This document shows, piece after piece, positions 1-9,719 of a stretch of 64,000 nt of DNA. Source of the DNA: Yersinia enterocolitica. Its GTDB lineage: Bacteria > Pseudomonadota > Gammaproteobacteria > Enterobacterales > Enterobacteriaceae. The DNA lies in the NCBI GenBank assembly GCA_002082245.2, contig NBTC02000002.1, positions 992,001-1,056,000 of the forward strand. Reading direction: 5' to 3'. Under the pieces are notes generated by a model that saw only the letters and a list, made by a program, of their open reading frames with translations, searched no databases and was not told where the DNA came from. The translations under genes were made by a program, and so were the position numbers. Position 1 is the first letter of the stretch; every line of letters starts with the position of its first letter.

Positions 1-205
1 TCTTCAATTCTGCTGCCAGTTTATCCAGCACCTCATCACTGCCATCAACACCGGTAATCAGGCACACGCCCTTTCCTTTACGACCACTGGTTTGGCGCTG
101 AATACGAACAATACCATCCCCTTTTGGCCGCGCGGGTTTTAGCTCAGGCTCACTGATACGCCCCGAGTCAGTTGAATACACCAAACGGCTATTATAATTC
201 GTCAT
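1..205 (-). CDS. yciH: YciH, SUI1/eIF1-family protein (5' part only)
   Basis: The first 68 codons of a gene that runs off the left edge of the window. The N-terminus ([15 protein letters not shown], then a basic RPKGDGIVRI stretch and a GRKGKGVCLI stretch) matches the E. coli YciH family, a small eIF1/SUI1-fold protein thought to influence translation initiation fidelity. Its ATG overlaps the pyrF stop codon by one base (TAATG), so the two genes are almost certainly translationally coupled in one transcript, as in E. coli. The C-terminal SUI1 core lies outside the window. Confidence 0.9.
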   Translation of the reverse strand, partial: MTNYNSRLVYSTDSGRISEPELKPARPKGDGIVRIQRQTSGRKGKGVCLITGVDGSDEVLDKLAAELK

Positions 206-942
206 TATGCCACCTTGCTCAATGATGCCAGAATCTCACTCAGTGTTTTTTCTGGGTCAGGAGATTGGGTGATCGGACGCCCAATAACCATATAATCCAC
301 CCCAGCAGAGACGGCTTGCTCAGGAGTCATGATACGGCGCTGATCACCGGCCTCACTGCCCTGCGGGCGAATACCTGGGGTAACCAGTTTAAAATCAGCG
401 CCACAAACCTGCTTGAGGCGCACAGCTTCATGGGCGGAGCACACCACCCCCTCTAAACCGCAATCCCATGTCAGTTTCGCTAACCGTTCGGCATGTTCTG
501 CCGGGCTGATGTTAATACCGATATCACGTAAATCTTCGCCATCCATGCTGGTGAGCACCGTAACAGCAATCAATAGGGGTGCCTGGTGCCCATAAGGCAA
601 TAAAGCTTCTTTGGCGGCAGTCATCATGCGTGCACCACCACTGGCGTGGACATTGACCATCCACACCCCAAGCTCAGCTGCCGCACTCACCGCCTTAGCG
701 GTGGTGTTGGGAATGTCGTGAAATTTCAGATCAAGGAAAACCTCAAAACCACGCGCATGCAGATCACGGACCAACTGAGGGCCATATAAGGTAAACATCT
801 CCTTGCCCACTTTTAACCGGCAATCTTGCGGATTAACACGATCAGCAAAGGCTAACGCAGCGTCTTTATTGGCATAGTCCAACGCGACAATGATCGGAGA
901 AGATATCGGGCCACTGTTATTAGTTTTAGTTGCAGACGTCAT
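205..942 (-). CDS. pyrF: Orotidine 5'-phosphate decarboxylase
   Basis: Catalyses the last step of UMP synthesis, decarboxylating OMP in the cytoplasm. The 245-residue product is the usual enterobacterial length. The catalytic DLKFHD motif (Asp71, Lys73, Asp76) and the RLKVGKE strand around Lys44 are intact, and the C-terminal phosphate-binding loop reads VIGRPI. I chose the ATG at 942, because the reading frame's extension to 963 would need a TTG start and gives seven extra residues not seen in E. coli PyrF; an AAGGG element precedes the ATG. It is coupled to yciH downstream. In E. coli lapB-lapA lies directly upstream; here two small plus-strand genes intervene. Confidence 0.97.
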   Translation of the reverse strand: MTSATKTNNSGPISSPIIVALDYANKDAALAFADRVNPQDCRLKVGKEMFTLYGPQLVRDLHARGFEVFLDLKFHDIPNTTAKAVSAAAELGVWMVNVHASGGARMMTAAKEALLPYGHQAPLLIAVTVLTSMDGEDLRDIGINISPAEHAERLAKLTWDCGLEGVVCSAHEAVRLKQVCGADFKLVTPGIRPQGSEAGDQRRIMTPEQAVSAGVDYMVIGRPITQSPDPEKTLSEILASLSKVA

Positions 943-1292
943 TTTTAAGCCCTTTTCAGTCAATAAGTAATGATAACGCTCATATTCTACAGGCTGCTCT
1001 ACTGAAATTACAGCTATCGAGCGACACCAATACTTGCTGTTTATGGGTCGTAATTGCCGCAGAGGGTCAATTTACGTCAAGCAGTGAGATTGTGCTTACC
1101 TGCCATTAAGTAAATCAGCTTCAAGAAACGTAAATTCTCAATCAAATATTTTGATTTAGATGCTCAGTTGTTTGTGATTCTCATTCAATATTAATGCTGT
1201 ATCATTCACTCCATCGCCAGACAGTAATTGTCTACTGAATAAGTAAAAAATATCAATTATTCAATATAATAAACTAGAAACTGGAGTTTCAC
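943..1292. other. pyrF / DUF1471 divergent intergenic region
   Basis: About 350 bases between divergently read genes, so it must hold both promoters. It is AT-rich towards the right end. I see no open frame of note and no confident operator. Confidence 0.5.
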
Positions 1293-1553
1293 ATGAAAAG
1301 CATTAAATTCATCGCCCCGGCATTAATTCTGTCTCTCGCATCATTTGCTAGCGTCGCCGCCACTCAAATACAAACTAATCAATCAGCAGGATTGAATGAA
1401 GCTGGCGTGATTTCTGCCAGTAATGCAACTACCTTGACCGAGTTAGAAAATGCATTGGCGCAGCAAGCCAAAGCTGCCGGTGCAAAATCTTTCCTGATAA
1501 CCTCTGCGACCGGCAATAACAAAATGCACGGTACCGCCATTATCTATCGTTAA
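1293..1553 (+). CDS. DUF1471 (YhcN/BhsA/McbA) family periplasmic protein
   Basis: An 86-residue protein with a clear Sec signal peptide (MKSIKFIAPALILSLASFA, cleavage near SVAA-TQ) and one DUF1471 domain. The typical signature is visible: a leader strand ending in GVISASNAT, a central helix TLTELENALAQQAKAAGA, then the strands SFLITSATGNNKMHGTAIIY ending the protein. Members such as BhsA and McbA are small periplasmic or outer-membrane-associated proteins induced by stress and linked to biofilm. Preceded by CTGGAG eight bases before the ATG and followed by a strong hairpin, so it is probably monocistronic. The exact paralogue cannot be named from sequence alone. Confidence 0.85.
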   Translation: MKSIKFIAPALILSLASFASVAATQIQTNQSAGLNEAGVISASNATTLTELENALAQQAKAAGAKSFLITSATGNNKMHGTAIIYR

Positions 1554-1588
1554 TACCCGTCTCTCCGGTTAACGCTTTATCTCTTTCT

Positions 1589-1611
1589 AAGAGCGCATTT
1601 GCGCTCTTTTT
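1589..1611 (+). terminator. Rho-independent terminator after the DUF1471 gene
   Basis: GAGCGC and GCGCTC arms around a four-base ATTT loop, followed by a run of T (1606-1611). Confidence 0.85.
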
Positions 1612-1710
1612 GCCGTGGCTAATGTGAATTTTTTGTGACAGTTGTGTTATCCCCTAGACAGTTTCGCTTCCCTCGCTTAGCTTGGTATTTCCTCCTAAGT
1701 TAAAGGTTAT

Positions 1711-2013
1711 ATGATGAGCGAAATATCTACCTTAACCATTAAAATCCCTCTGGAATTAAAAGAGAAAATCAAGGCTGCTGCCTTAGAAAAACAGTTTTCC
1801 CTGAGTACCGAAGTGTGCGAAAGATTAGAAAAGAGCTTTGAGGTTGATGTTAAAAGTAGTAAAGCCAGCCGCAAAGATGCCAAGTTGCATCAAGGTGAGA
1901 TTGATAGCCAAGGTGTAGAAGAGATTTCAGAGCAGCCGTTAAGCCAAAAAGAGTTGAAGAAACTGCGACAATTATTGAAAGACGGTGTGAAAGCGCCTCA
2001 GAAGAAAAAATAA
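1711..2013 (+). CDS. Small Arc/RHH-like DNA-binding protein
   Basis: A 100-residue, highly charged protein. Residues 5-43 (STLTIKIPLELKEKIKAAAL then a second helix SLSTEVCERLEKSF) have the strand-helix-helix pattern of Arc/MetJ ribbon-helix-helix proteins: an alternating polar/hydrophobic strand followed by two amphipathic helices. The second half is Lys/Glu-rich with a basic tail (KAPQKKK). Two adjacent ATGs are possible; AAAGGT stands five bases before the first. It faces lapB convergently and sits between two backbone operons, a place where E. coli has other small genes. Function and target are not known; toxin-antitoxin function is unlikely because no partner gene is adjacent. Confidence 0.6.
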   Translation: MMSEISTLTIKIPLELKEKIKAAALEKQFSLSTEVCERLEKSFEVDVKSSKASRKDAKLHQGEIDSQGVEEISEQPLSQKELKKLRQLLKDGVKAPQKKK

Positions 2014-2099
2014 AGATAACACCACAATACTTCATCAAAAACTATCGGGTGGCTCAGGTCACCCGATGACTGTCGCGATACCTCTGACAATAGAAACGT

Positions 2100-3269
2100 T
2101 TACTGCCCATCCAATCCCCGGATCGGCTTAACCGAAGCCCAGGCTCGGCATGATGGACAGTGCCAGTACAGAGAGTGCGCGGTAAAACCACATTTATGAC
2201 AGCGATAACGGGGTTTGGTCCGAATCTGTTCTCCTACCATGTCTCGCAGCAACAGCAAGCTCTCTTTCGCTCGCCCTTCTTCTGCATCTGCCAGGTGATA
2301 ATCCATTAATCGATAGAAAACACGCATGGTGGGATGGCGTTGTAACTGGCGGTTGATATAGGTTTGTGCCACATCACGGCCTTCATGCTGTTCCAGTATT
2401 TCGGCCAGCATTAGTTCAGCCGTAGCACCCGTATTATCTTCAACGCAGCGTTTGAGGAAATTCGCCCACGCCTCGGGCTGTTGTAGATGTTGGTAGCAAT
2501 CGCTCAACATAGGTAATGCCTCGCTGACCACTTCCTTATCCTGCTCCAGCACACGCTCCAGCGCCTCTACGCCTTTGGCATATTCACCCTTGGCAATATG
2601 CACCCGACCTTGCATGATGGAGACACGGGCGCACTGCTTATCCGCAATAGCCGCTTTCTTCAGCAACCCCATTGCTTTCTCTAAATCATCACTCCCCATG
2701 GCTTGCAGCGCCAGTTCGCAATAGAAATGCGCTATCTCCAGCCGCTGATTATCTTTGCCCATCTTGACCAGTTTTTCCGCCACTTCAATCGCGTTGTTCC
2801 AATCACTGGTGGCCTGATGAATAACCAATAACTGCTGTAGTGCCCCGAGCCGGAAATCTTGCTCTTCAACCAATTGATTGAACATATCCTCTGCCCGATC
2901 ATATAAACCCGCGGCCATATAATCACGACCAAGTTGCTGAATTGCCAGCAATCGTTGTTCAAAGGTCAGAGAAGCACTTTCCATCAACGCCTGATGAATG
3001 CGGATAGCGCGGTCAACTTCACCACGAGAACGGAACAAGTTCCCTAATGTCAGATGCGCTTCAACGGTCGAACTGTCTTCTTTCAACATCTCAAGAAACA
3101 GATCAACCGCTTTGTCCTGCTGATTAGAGAGAAGGAAGTTAACCCCTGCCACATATTCACGAGACAGGCGGTTAGCATCCTGTTGCTTATCCTGCTGAGC
3201 GCTTCTACGCCCCATATACCAGCCATAGGCGGCAGCGACGGGCAACAGCAGAAACAGCATTTCTAACAT
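2100..3269 (-). CDS. lapB: LapB (YciM), LPS-assembly regulator
   Basis: Inner-membrane-anchored TPR protein that presents LpxC to the FtsH protease and so limits lipid A synthesis. The 389 residues match the family length. An N-terminal membrane helix (MLEMLFLLLPVAAAYGWYMG) is followed by a long run of TPR helices (about residues 35-345). A C-terminal rubredoxin-like metal site (CHKCGFTAHSLYWHCPSC, two CxxC pairs) is intact. It lies six bases downstream of lapA, as in E. coli, and pyrF follows further downstream, although here two plus-strand genes intervene. Essential or nearly so in relatives. Confidence 0.96.
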   Translation of the reverse strand: MLEMLFLLLPVAAAYGWYMGRRSAQQDKQQDANRLSREYVAGVNFLLSNQQDKAVDLFLEMLKEDSSTVEAHLTLGNLFRSRGEVDRAIRIHQALMESASLTFEQRLLAIQQLGRDYMAAGLYDRAEDMFNQLVEEQDFRLGALQQLLVIHQATSDWNNAIEVAEKLVKMGKDNQRLEIAHFYCELALQAMGSDDLEKAMGLLKKAAIADKQCARVSIMQGRVHIAKGEYAKGVEALERVLEQDKEVVSEALPMLSDCYQHLQQPEAWANFLKRCVEDNTGATAELMLAEILEQHEGRDVAQTYINRQLQRHPTMRVFYRLMDYHLADAEEGRAKESLLLLRDMVGEQIRTKPRYRCHKCGFTAHSLYWHCPSCRAWASVKPIRGLDGQ

Positions 3270-3275
3270 AGAAAA

Positions 3276-3587
3276 TTATTCCTTGCTGACAGCAGGTGTG
3301 GAAACAGCCGCACTGGATTCAATAGGCTGCTCTTGCTGTGACTCAAGACGTTTAATTTTCCGCTCTGCGCGCCCCAGTAAAATTCGAACTCGCAGATAAA
3401 AAAGCCCACAAATAACCCACCCAAGTACCAAGCCCGCCGCAAAAAGCGTTGCCAATAACGTAGATACCCGATATTCGCCCTGAGCCAATAAATAGTTAAA
3501 GGTAACGACTTGATCGTTATTTGCCCCTAACGTGACTGAAATCACGAAAATCACCAGTACTAACAAAAAAATCAGCAAATATTTCAC
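3276..3587 (-). CDS. lapA: LapA (YciS), LapB partner membrane protein
   Basis: A 103-residue inner-membrane protein with two transmembrane helices (about residues 1-18 and 42-64) and a cytoplasmic coiled tail (RAERKIKRLESQQ). It works with LapB in control of LpxC turnover. I placed the start at a GTG at 3587, eight codons inside the longest frame, because the protein then begins VKYLLIFLLVLVIFV like E. coli LapA and is preceded by TTTAGGAAA. The upstream ATG frame has no good ribosome site. Overlap or very short spacing with lapB indicates one operon. Confidence 0.93.
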   Translation of the reverse strand: MKYLLIFLLVLVIFVISVTLGANNDQVVTFNYLLAQGEYRVSTLLATLFAAGLVLGWVICGLFYLRVRILLGRAERKIKRLESQQEQPIESSAAVSTPAVSKE

Positions 3588-3762
3588 GTTTTTTCCTAAA
3601 GGCCGAATCAACCTGATGAATTATGCCAAAAATGTGGCGCCCTTACTTGATAAATTAGCACTTCCTTACCCAGCAAAGAAACCCTGCACCAAGATAAAGC
3701 GCCGATTGGGCACCTAATTGATATTATTTTAAGCGACTGGGCTGAGAATAATAACTAATCAC

Positions 3763-4530
3763 TCAATTTTCCTCATGCTCACGTTTTTCTATCTCGCGCT
3801 GTTCTTGTGGCAAAATGGCTAACGAGCCGAACCAACGTTGTACTAAGCTACACACAATGGCGACCAATAACCCGCTGATAAGTGCTGCGGCTACCAGATC
3901 CCGTGGCCAATGCATGCCTAATACCAACCGGCTCATCATGACACCTTGCGCCCATATCATTAGCAAAATGACGGTTTTATAATGTCGCCGTGGCCACAAT
4001 ATGCCTACCGCCAACAATGCCCAACTGGCAGCAAAAACCGTGTGACCTGAGGGGAAAGCAAAGCCAGTTTCAAACTGCCAATGACTGCTCAACCACGGCG
4101 GAATAATGGTTTGGCTCTGTAGTTGCTGTTTGACCAACTCACTGCGTTCAGCACGGGGAAGCGAATAGAAAAAGCGATTATCAATATGATGTTCTGCCTC
4201 AAGCCAGACGACAAATGGACGAGGTTCTTGTACCTGCTCTTTAATCAGTGATTTTATACCCTGACCGACAAGAATTACGCCGCCCATCAGGACCAACAAC
4301 CCTATCGCGGGCTTAATCCGAAACCGTAGGCACCATAAAAACCAGCAACTGAGCAACGCACTGGTCAAGATTCCCCATGGCGCAGTGACCGTTTCAGTCA
4401 CCCAGAACACACTTTTCAACCAAACATTATTACTGCCGGGTTGCCACTGCCAACCAGAAAGCCAGATAACAAGGGTGGGTAAGAGTAAGATAAGTGTTCC
4501 GACAGTGATTCGTTTCGCTATATTCCACAT
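3763..4530 (-). CDS. pgpB: Phosphatidylglycerophosphatase B (PAP2 family)
   Basis: Integral membrane PAP2-type lipid phosphatase that dephosphorylates phosphatidylglycerol phosphate and, in E. coli, also undecaprenyl pyrophosphate in the periplasm. Six hydrophobic helices are visible. The three catalytic PAP2 motifs are present: K-x6-RP (in KEQVQEPRP), PSGH (FAFPSGHT) and SR-x5-H-x3-D (SRLVLGMHWPRD). The start at 4530 (MWNIAKR) gives 255 residues, against 254 in E. coli; seven further upstream codons exist but are not family-like. It reads away from ribA, with a divergent promoter region between them. Confidence 0.95.
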   Translation of the reverse strand: MWNIAKRITVGTLILLLPTLVIWLSGWQWQPGSNNVWLKSVFWVTETVTAPWGILTSALLSCWFLWCLRFRIKPAIGLLVLMGGVILVGQGIKSLIKEQVQEPRPFVVWLEAEHHIDNRFFYSLPRAERSELVKQQLQSQTIIPPWLSSHWQFETGFAFPSGHTVFAASWALLAVGILWPRRHYKTVILLMIWAQGVMMSRLVLGMHWPRDLVAAALISGLLVAIVCSLVQRWFGSLAILPQEQREIEKREHEEN

Positions 4531-4881
4531 CTGGGGCCCTTGGTTACACATGATGTCTATATCGTCTTTTCCATGGTGATAGCACGAATTGTACAGCGGC
4601 TATAACCACACAGTATAAGTCCCATTAATCATTGATAACACAAACAAAATTATGTTATTACCCAAATATGTTCTCGTCAGACATTTTCTCTTTCCTTTTC
4701 GCTGCTTTGTTGAACAGCAGTGAGCCAAAAGTTATGGCAATATAGCTAATAATGATCGCAGAGAAACTTTTTATTTAACCCTATGCCCTAAGATGAAGGG
4801 ATATAACGGGTTAAAGCGGGTATCCACATCAGGATGCGCGATAACATCCTTAAGGTCTGAAGTTATAATATGAACAGTAAG
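4531..4881. other. pgpB / ribA divergent intergenic region
   Basis: Some 350 bases containing the two outward promoters. AT-rich; I find no FMN-riboswitch-like (RFN) conserved block and no gene. Confidence 0.5.
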
Positions 4882-5472
4882 ATGCAGCTTAAACGTGTAG
4901 CAGAAGCCAAGTTACCCACGCCTTGGGGTGATTTTTTGATGGTCGGTTTTGAAGAGTTAGCCTCTGGCCATGATCATCTGGCCTTAATATTTGGTGATAT
5001 CAGTGGTGATAAACCAGTGCTCTCCCGTGTTCATTCTGAGTGCCTGACAGGTGATGCTTTGTTTAGCCTGCGTTGTGACTGTGGTTTTCAGTTAGAAGCC
5101 GCATTGGCGCACATTGCCGAAGAGGGGCGCGGTGTGTTGATTTATCATCGTCAGGAAGGCCGTAATATTGGTTTGCTGAATAAGATTCGCGCTTACGCGT
5201 TACAGGATAAGGGCTTTGATACGGTGGAAGCTAACCATCAACTCGGATTTGCCGCCGATGAACGTGACTTCACCTTATGCTCAGATATATATAAATTACT
5301 GGGCGTCAAAGCCGTGCGCTTGCTAACCAATAACCCGAAGAAGGTTGAGATTCTCTCCGAGGCGGGGATTAATATCGTTGAGCGGGTGCCATTGATTGTC
5401 GGGCAAAATCCCAAGAATGAACAGTATATGGCCACCAAAGCGGCCAAAATGGGCCATCTGCTGACCAAATAA
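4882..5472 (+). CDS. ribA: GTP cyclohydrolase II
   Basis: First enzyme of riboflavin synthesis, opening GTP to 2,5-diamino-6-ribosylamino-pyrimidinone phosphate plus formate. The 196 residues from [18 protein letters not shown] match E. coli length; an in-frame ATG at 4870 would add four residues and cannot be excluded. The three zinc-binding cysteines are in place (Cys54, Cys65, Cys67 in [17 protein letters not shown]). The catalytic [10 protein letters not shown] loop and the LLTNNPKK substrate loop are also present. Monocistronic, ending in a strong terminator, convergent with acnA. Confidence 0.96.
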   Translation: MQLKRVAEAKLPTPWGDFLMVGFEELASGHDHLALIFGDISGDKPVLSRVHSECLTGDALFSLRCDCGFQLEAALAHIAEEGRGVLIYHRQEGRNIGLLNKIRAYALQDKGFDTVEANHQLGFAADERDFTLCSDIYKLLGVKAVRLLTNNPKKVEILSEAGINIVERVPLIVGQNPKNEQYMATKAAKMGHLLTK

Positions 5473-5496
5473 TTAGCCGCGTTCAAGAACAATAAA

Positions 5497-5522
5497 GGGT
5501 GGTTTCTCAACCACCCTTTTTA
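5497..5522 (+). terminator. ribA terminator
   Basis: Eight-base stem GGGTGGTT / AACCACCC around a four-base loop, followed by TTTTTAT. Confidence 0.9.
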
Positions 5523-5591
5523 TCGAACAAGCACCGTAGTGACACTGTCACTAATGGCTATGCCATTCTAATAACGACAACATTCTAATAA

Positions 5592-8264
5592 CTACAGCAT
5601 TTTGCGGATAACATAATGCAAAATGCCGCCATTTTCGAAATAAACCAATTCATTACCTGTATCTATACGGCAGTGGGTATCTACCGTTTGTTGCCGCCCG
5701 TCAGCATAGGTTATCGTCACTGCCACCTTCTGCCCTGGGGACAGTTTTTGTAACCCACTGACGCTAATGGATTCATCACCCGTCAGCCCCAAAGTTTTGC
5801 GATTAACCCCTGCTGGGAACTCGAGGGGCAAAATACCCATCCCAATCAGATTGGAGCGATGAATACGCTCAAATGACTCAGCAATCACTACCCGCACCCC
5901 CAGTAATCTTGGCCCTTTAGCTGCCCAGTCACGACTCGAACCGGATCCATACTCCTTACCGGCAATCACCGCCAATGGCACATTCTCCTGCTGATAGCGC
6001 ATAGCAGCATCATAGATAGCCATCTCATTTTGTGACGGAATATGACGAGTGACACCCCCTTCAACCCCCGGGACCATCTCATTACGGATACGGATATTGG
6101 CAAACGTCCCACGCATCATCACTTCATGATTACCACGACGGGAACCGTAGGAGTTAAACTCTTTAATCTCGACCCCACGATCACGTAAATAGCGGCCCGC
6201 AGGGCTATCAAGCTTGATATTACCGGCGGGAGAAATATGGTCTGTGGTGACAGAATCAGCCAAAATCGCCAAAATACGTGCATGGTGAATATCCTCAACC
6301 GGATCAGGCAACGCTTTCATATCACTAAAGAAAGGAGGCAAACGGATGTAGGTGGAATCGCTCTGCCAATCATAGGTTGGTGTACTATTAACCTGAATCG
6401 ACTGCCACTCTTCATCGCCATCAAATACGGCGGCATATTCCTTACGGAACATCTCAGTTTTAACCTCTTCGACAGCTTTAGCGATTTCAAATCCGCTAGG
6501 CCAGATATCCTTTAGATAAACCGGCTTGCCGTCAGGGTCGTTACCGAGCGCCTCTTGTGCCAAGTTGACATTCAAATTACCGGCCAGAGCATAAGCCACC
6601 ACCAGCGGCGGCGAAGCCAGCCAGTTGGTTTTTACTAAAGGATGAATGCGCCCTTCAAAGTTTCGGTTACCGGACAGCACCGCACCGACGGTCAAATCCC
6701 CGACTTTGATGGCATTTTCTATTGGATCAGGCAATGGGCCAGAGTTACCAATACAGGTGGTACAACCATAACCCACCAGATTAAAGCCCAAATTATCCAG
6801 ATAAGCGGTTAATCCGGCGGCATTGAGATACTCAGTCACCACTTTAGAGCCTGGTGCCAGTGAAGTTTTCACCCATGGTTTGGTTTTTAGCCCCTTTTCT
6901 GCCGCTTTTTTAGCTAACAGACCGGCTGCCATCAGTACGCTGGGATTCGAAGTATTAGTGCATGAGGTGATCGCGGCAATCACCACCGCGCCAGATGCCA
7001 ACTCGTGCGTTTTTCCTTCCAGCGTGAAGCTAACATGGTCAACTTTATCTTTTTTGCTATTAATTTCCAGTTCTTCAAACGCTTTAAAGGCTAAGGGCAC
7101 TTTGGGTAAAGCGACCCGGTCTTGTGGCCGCTTCGGCCCAGCCATACTCGCTTCCACTGTGCTCAAATCCAATGAGAGCTGACTGGTGAAAATTGGCTCG
7201 TCACCAGGATGACGCCACAACCCTTGTGCTTTACTGTAGCCCTCAACCAAGGCTATCTGTTCATCACTGCGGCCACTTAAGCGCATATACCCCAGCGTCA
7301 CGTCATCCACCGGGAAGAAACCACAGGTAGCACCAAACTCAGGCGACATATTGGCTATAGTCGCGCGATCTGCCAGTGGCAAATCCGCCAGACCATCACC
7401 ATAAAACTCAACGAATTTGCCTACTACCCCATGTTTTCGCAGCATTTGCGTTACGGTAAGCACCAAGTCCGTGGCAGTGATCCCTTCACGCATCTTACCG
7501 GTCATTTTGAAGCCGACCACATCGGGAATCAGCATTGAGACAGGTTGGCCCAGCATTGCGGCTTCCGCTTCAATCCCACCAACGCCCCAACCGAGTATCC
7601 CCAAGCCATTGATCATGGTGGTGTGGGAATCGGTACCCACTAACGTATCGGGGTAAGCGACCTCCCGCCCACCCTGCTGTTCATGCCAAACCGTCTGCCC
7701 CAAATACTCAAGGTTAACCTGATGGCAGATCCCGGTACCCGGCGGTACCACACGGAAACGGCTAAAGGCTTTCTGCCCCCAACGCAGGAAGATATAGCGC
7801 TCGTGGTTACGTTCCATTTCGAGCCGGACGTTCTCGCCAAAAGCGGCTTTATCGCCAAACTCGTCAACAGTGACGGAATGGTCGATAACCAAATCTACCG
7901 GTGACAATGGGTTAACCTGCGCCACATCGCCCCCCAGCCGTTTGACTGCTTCACGCATCGCAGCCAAATCGACTACCGCTGGTACGCCGGTGAAATCCTG
8001 CATTAATACCCGCGCAGGCCGGTAAGCAATTTCCCGGCTGGCATGCCCGGTGAGCTGCCAATCAATAATGGCTTTTAAATCATCCTCTTGAACCTGTTCG
8101 CCATCCAGATGACGCAGTAGATTCTCCAGCAACACTTTCAGTGATTTCGGCAGTCGGTCAATATCCCCCAGCACTGCCGCCAGTTGCGGCAGGCTGTAGT
8201 AGTGATATTCATGATTAAGAGCGACCAACTTGGCCATACTCGTTTTTCGCAGATCCAACGACAT
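5592..8264 (-). CDS. acnA: Aconitate hydratase A
   Basis: An 890-residue cytoplasmic aconitase interconverting citrate and isocitrate via an iron-sulfur cluster. All hallmarks are present. The VGTDSHTTM block follows the N-terminal domain. The cluster cysteines are the first in [11 protein letters not shown] (about residue 437) and the next two in [12 protein letters not shown] (about 503 and 506). The swivelling C-terminal domain carries [16 protein letters not shown]. coli AcnA is 891 residues. In E. coli acnA follows cysB directly; here they are separated by the integrated element and an orphan gene. Stress-type regulation (SoxRS, Fur/RyhB) is known in E. coli but not shown here. Confidence 0.98.
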   Translation of the reverse strand: MSLDLRKTSMAKLVALNHEYHYYSLPQLAAVLGDIDRLPKSLKVLLENLLRHLDGEQVQEDDLKAIIDWQLTGHASREIAYRPARVLMQDFTGVPAVVDLAAMREAVKRLGGDVAQVNPLSPVDLVIDHSVTVDEFGDKAAFGENVRLEMERNHERYIFLRWGQKAFSRFRVVPPGTGICHQVNLEYLGQTVWHEQQGGREVAYPDTLVGTDSHTTMINGLGILGWGVGGIEAEAAMLGQPVSMLIPDVVGFKMTGKMREGITATDLVLTVTQMLRKHGVVGKFVEFYGDGLADLPLADRATIANMSPEFGATCGFFPVDDVTLGYMRLSGRSDEQIALVEGYSKAQGLWRHPGDEPIFTSQLSLDLSTVEASMAGPKRPQDRVALPKVPLAFKAFEELEINSKKDKVDHVSFTLEGKTHELASGAVVIAAITSCTNTSNPSVLMAAGLLAKKAAEKGLKTKPWVKTSLAPGSKVVTEYLNAAGLTAYLDNLGFNLVGYGCTTCIGNSGPLPDPIENAIKVGDLTVGAVLSGNRNFEGRIHPLVKTNWLASPPLVVAYALAGNLNVNLAQEALGNDPDGKPVYLKDIWPSGFEIAKAVEEVKTEMFRKEYAAVFDGDEEWQSIQVNSTPTYDWQSDSTYIRLPPFFSDMKALPDPVEDIHHARILAILADSVTTDHISPAGNIKLDSPAGRYLRDRGVEIKEFNSYGSRRGNHEVMMRGTFANIRIRNEMVPGVEGGVTRHIPSQNEMAIYDAAMRYQQENVPLAVIAGKEYGSGSSRDWAAKGPRLLGVRVVIAESFERIHRSNLIGMGILPLEFPAGVNRKTLGLTGDESISVSGLQKLSPGQKVAVTITYADGRQQTVDTHCRIDTGNELVYFENGGILHYVIRKML

Positions 8265-8441
8265 AGCGCCTCCATTGTTTCTTATAAGTGCTCTAAAACA
8301 GCATTCATCCCAACAAGGCTATTCCCTTGTAATTATGAGGTCTGAATTAAATATAACACAAAGAAACATTAACATTTTGGCAACAATGGCAATTACTGGC
8401 AGCGATAGGTGTAAACGATGGTGATGGCCAATTTGTGTCAA

Positions 8442-9482
8442 TTACTCAGATTTATGGACAGGGTTATTTACATTATTGAAACCATAATCGTCCCATTCAT
8501 AATCATCTTCCTGCTGAGACACTAATCCATCATTTATCTCTTCTATCTCTTCTATCTCTCCAGGATCTTGAGTTAATTTAACTGAATAACTTTCTAGTTG
8601 TTTAAGACCTTTCTCATCATTCTCTATCTCATTTTTAAGAACGCCAGAAAAGTTTGTTATCATTTGTTCAATTTTATTATCACTACACTCAGCTAATTCA
8701 TTGTTTATATAATGAGTTATTTCATCAAACCCTTTAATAATGGATTGCAATGATTTATTAAAATCATCTGCTTGTTCTTCACGCGCTGCTCGTTCTTTAT
8801 TCAATCTATTTTCCATTACGCAATAATTACTATCATCCTTATTTATATTTGAAAAGCTCACCGCAATATTTTTTGCCATATCTACATCAGATTGAGTATT
8901 TGCCAACACAAAACCATTTAAATTGAATAAATTCATTAGCCAATCTAAAAATTTCTTTATTACCGTTCTGGAGTCCAGAGCCTCTTCTAACACCGTAGGG
9001 CATTGAGGGAAAAATTCAATAGAAATTGAAGGTTTTTCATGACTTAATTGACAATCTTTATCAAACAGAAACTCACCCGTCAATTTAAAAAGATTACAGC
9101 TCTCTTTACTGTGGATCACCTCATAATGCATCTTCACACCAGATTGACCATTTCTCTCAAAGCAGAAAGTTGGGTTATAACCAGGCGGCAAACCACATTT
9201 CAGTGCGTTATCGAAACCTATCATCGTTTCTGCCAGTGGGGTCTCAACCAACGAACTCAGTAAATTGTGCAGGTTTGTGTCATGATAATTTGCAGATGGA
9301 TTAACCCACCCATGTTTACATAATTCATCTAATACTTTATTAATTCCATTCTTTTTTTCTAAAAAAAACTGTTCTTCACCCATTTTTATATTAAAAATTT
9401 CACTTCCGGCATAGACATCATCATGAAATGAAAACACATTAGTTAATGTATTACTTAATAATGGACAAGATGTTGAAGACAT
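8442..9482 (-). CDS. Orphan AT-rich protein, function unknown
   Basis: I do not recognise this 346-residue protein. It starts MSSTSCPLLSNTLTN, with no signal peptide or transmembrane helix, and is polar with several Cys. Residues about 215-300 look like coiled coil (NRLNKERAAREEQADDFNKS and onward). The C-terminus is acidic with a short GEIEEIEEIND repeat and DDYEWDDYG. A GGGGAA element (CAGGGGAATAT in transcript sense) precedes the ATG. Codon use is distinctly more AT-rich than acnA beside it. The gene lies between acnA and the displaced cysB terminator, so it was acquired separately from the element at 9662-21412. A secreted effector is conceivable from the Ser/Thr-rich N-terminus, but nothing here proves it. 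Confidence 0.7.
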   Translation of the reverse strand: MSSTSCPLLSNTLTNVFSFHDDVYAGSEIFNIKMGEEQFFLEKKNGINKVLDELCKHGWVNPSANYHDTNLHNLLSSLVETPLAETMIGFDNALKCGLPPGYNPTFCFERNGQSGVKMHYEVIHSKESCNLFKLTGEFLFDKDCQLSHEKPSISIEFFPQCPTVLEEALDSRTVIKKFLDWLMNLFNLNGFVLANTQSDVDMAKNIAVSFSNINKDDSNYCVMENRLNKERAAREEQADDFNKSLQSIIKGFDEITHYINNELAECSDNKIEQMITNFSGVLKNEIENDEKGLKQLESYSVKLTQDPGEIEEIEEINDGLVSQQEDDYEWDDYGFNNVNNPVHKSE

Positions 9483-9590
9483 ATATTCCCCTGAAAGTAT
9501 TTATAAAAATAACACCATTATTTTCATAAACAAATTAACAGGAGAGGTGACTATTGGCTTTTGAATTTTTACTTATTAGTTCTGTTATGG

Positions 9591-9620
9591 AAAAGCCATC
9601 ACGAAAAAGAGATGGCTTTT
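9591..9620 (-). terminator. cysB: Displaced original cysB terminator
   Basis: Perfect 10-base inverted repeat AAAAGCCATC / GATGGCTTTT just beyond the orphaned cysB 3' end. Before insertion of the element it would have ended the cysB transcript. Confidence 0.75.
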
Positions 9621-9633
9621 ATTTCTTTATAAA

Positions 9634-9675
9634 TTACTTAGTCGGCAATTTAATGTCTTTAAACATCGCCTCGAT
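9634..9675 (-). pseudogene. cysB: Displaced original 3' end of cysB
   Basis: Read on the minus strand this encodes IEAMFKDIKLPTK and a TAA stop, which is the CysB C-terminus expected from E. coli (DIEAMF..IKLP.K). It is separated from the rest of cysB by 11.7 kb. The functional gene (21371-22345) now ends in [13 protein letters not shown] supplied by the element. Confidence 0.9.
9662..9675. repeat. attL core
   Basis: AACATCGCCTCGAT, identical to 21399-21412. Homology with the right copy continues imperfectly outward (CTTAGTCGGCA at 9637-9647 and 21374-21384), as expected when an element carries a near-copy of the target gene's end. Confidence 0.9.
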
Positions 9676-9719
9676 GATCAAAAGTCGCTCCGTACAAGGC
9701 TTAGCGGAGTATTGAAAGT

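Noticed and set aside
4531..4881. FMN riboswitch upstream of ribA
   Set aside because: The conserved RFN blocks are not visible; enteric ribA is usually not under this riboswitch.
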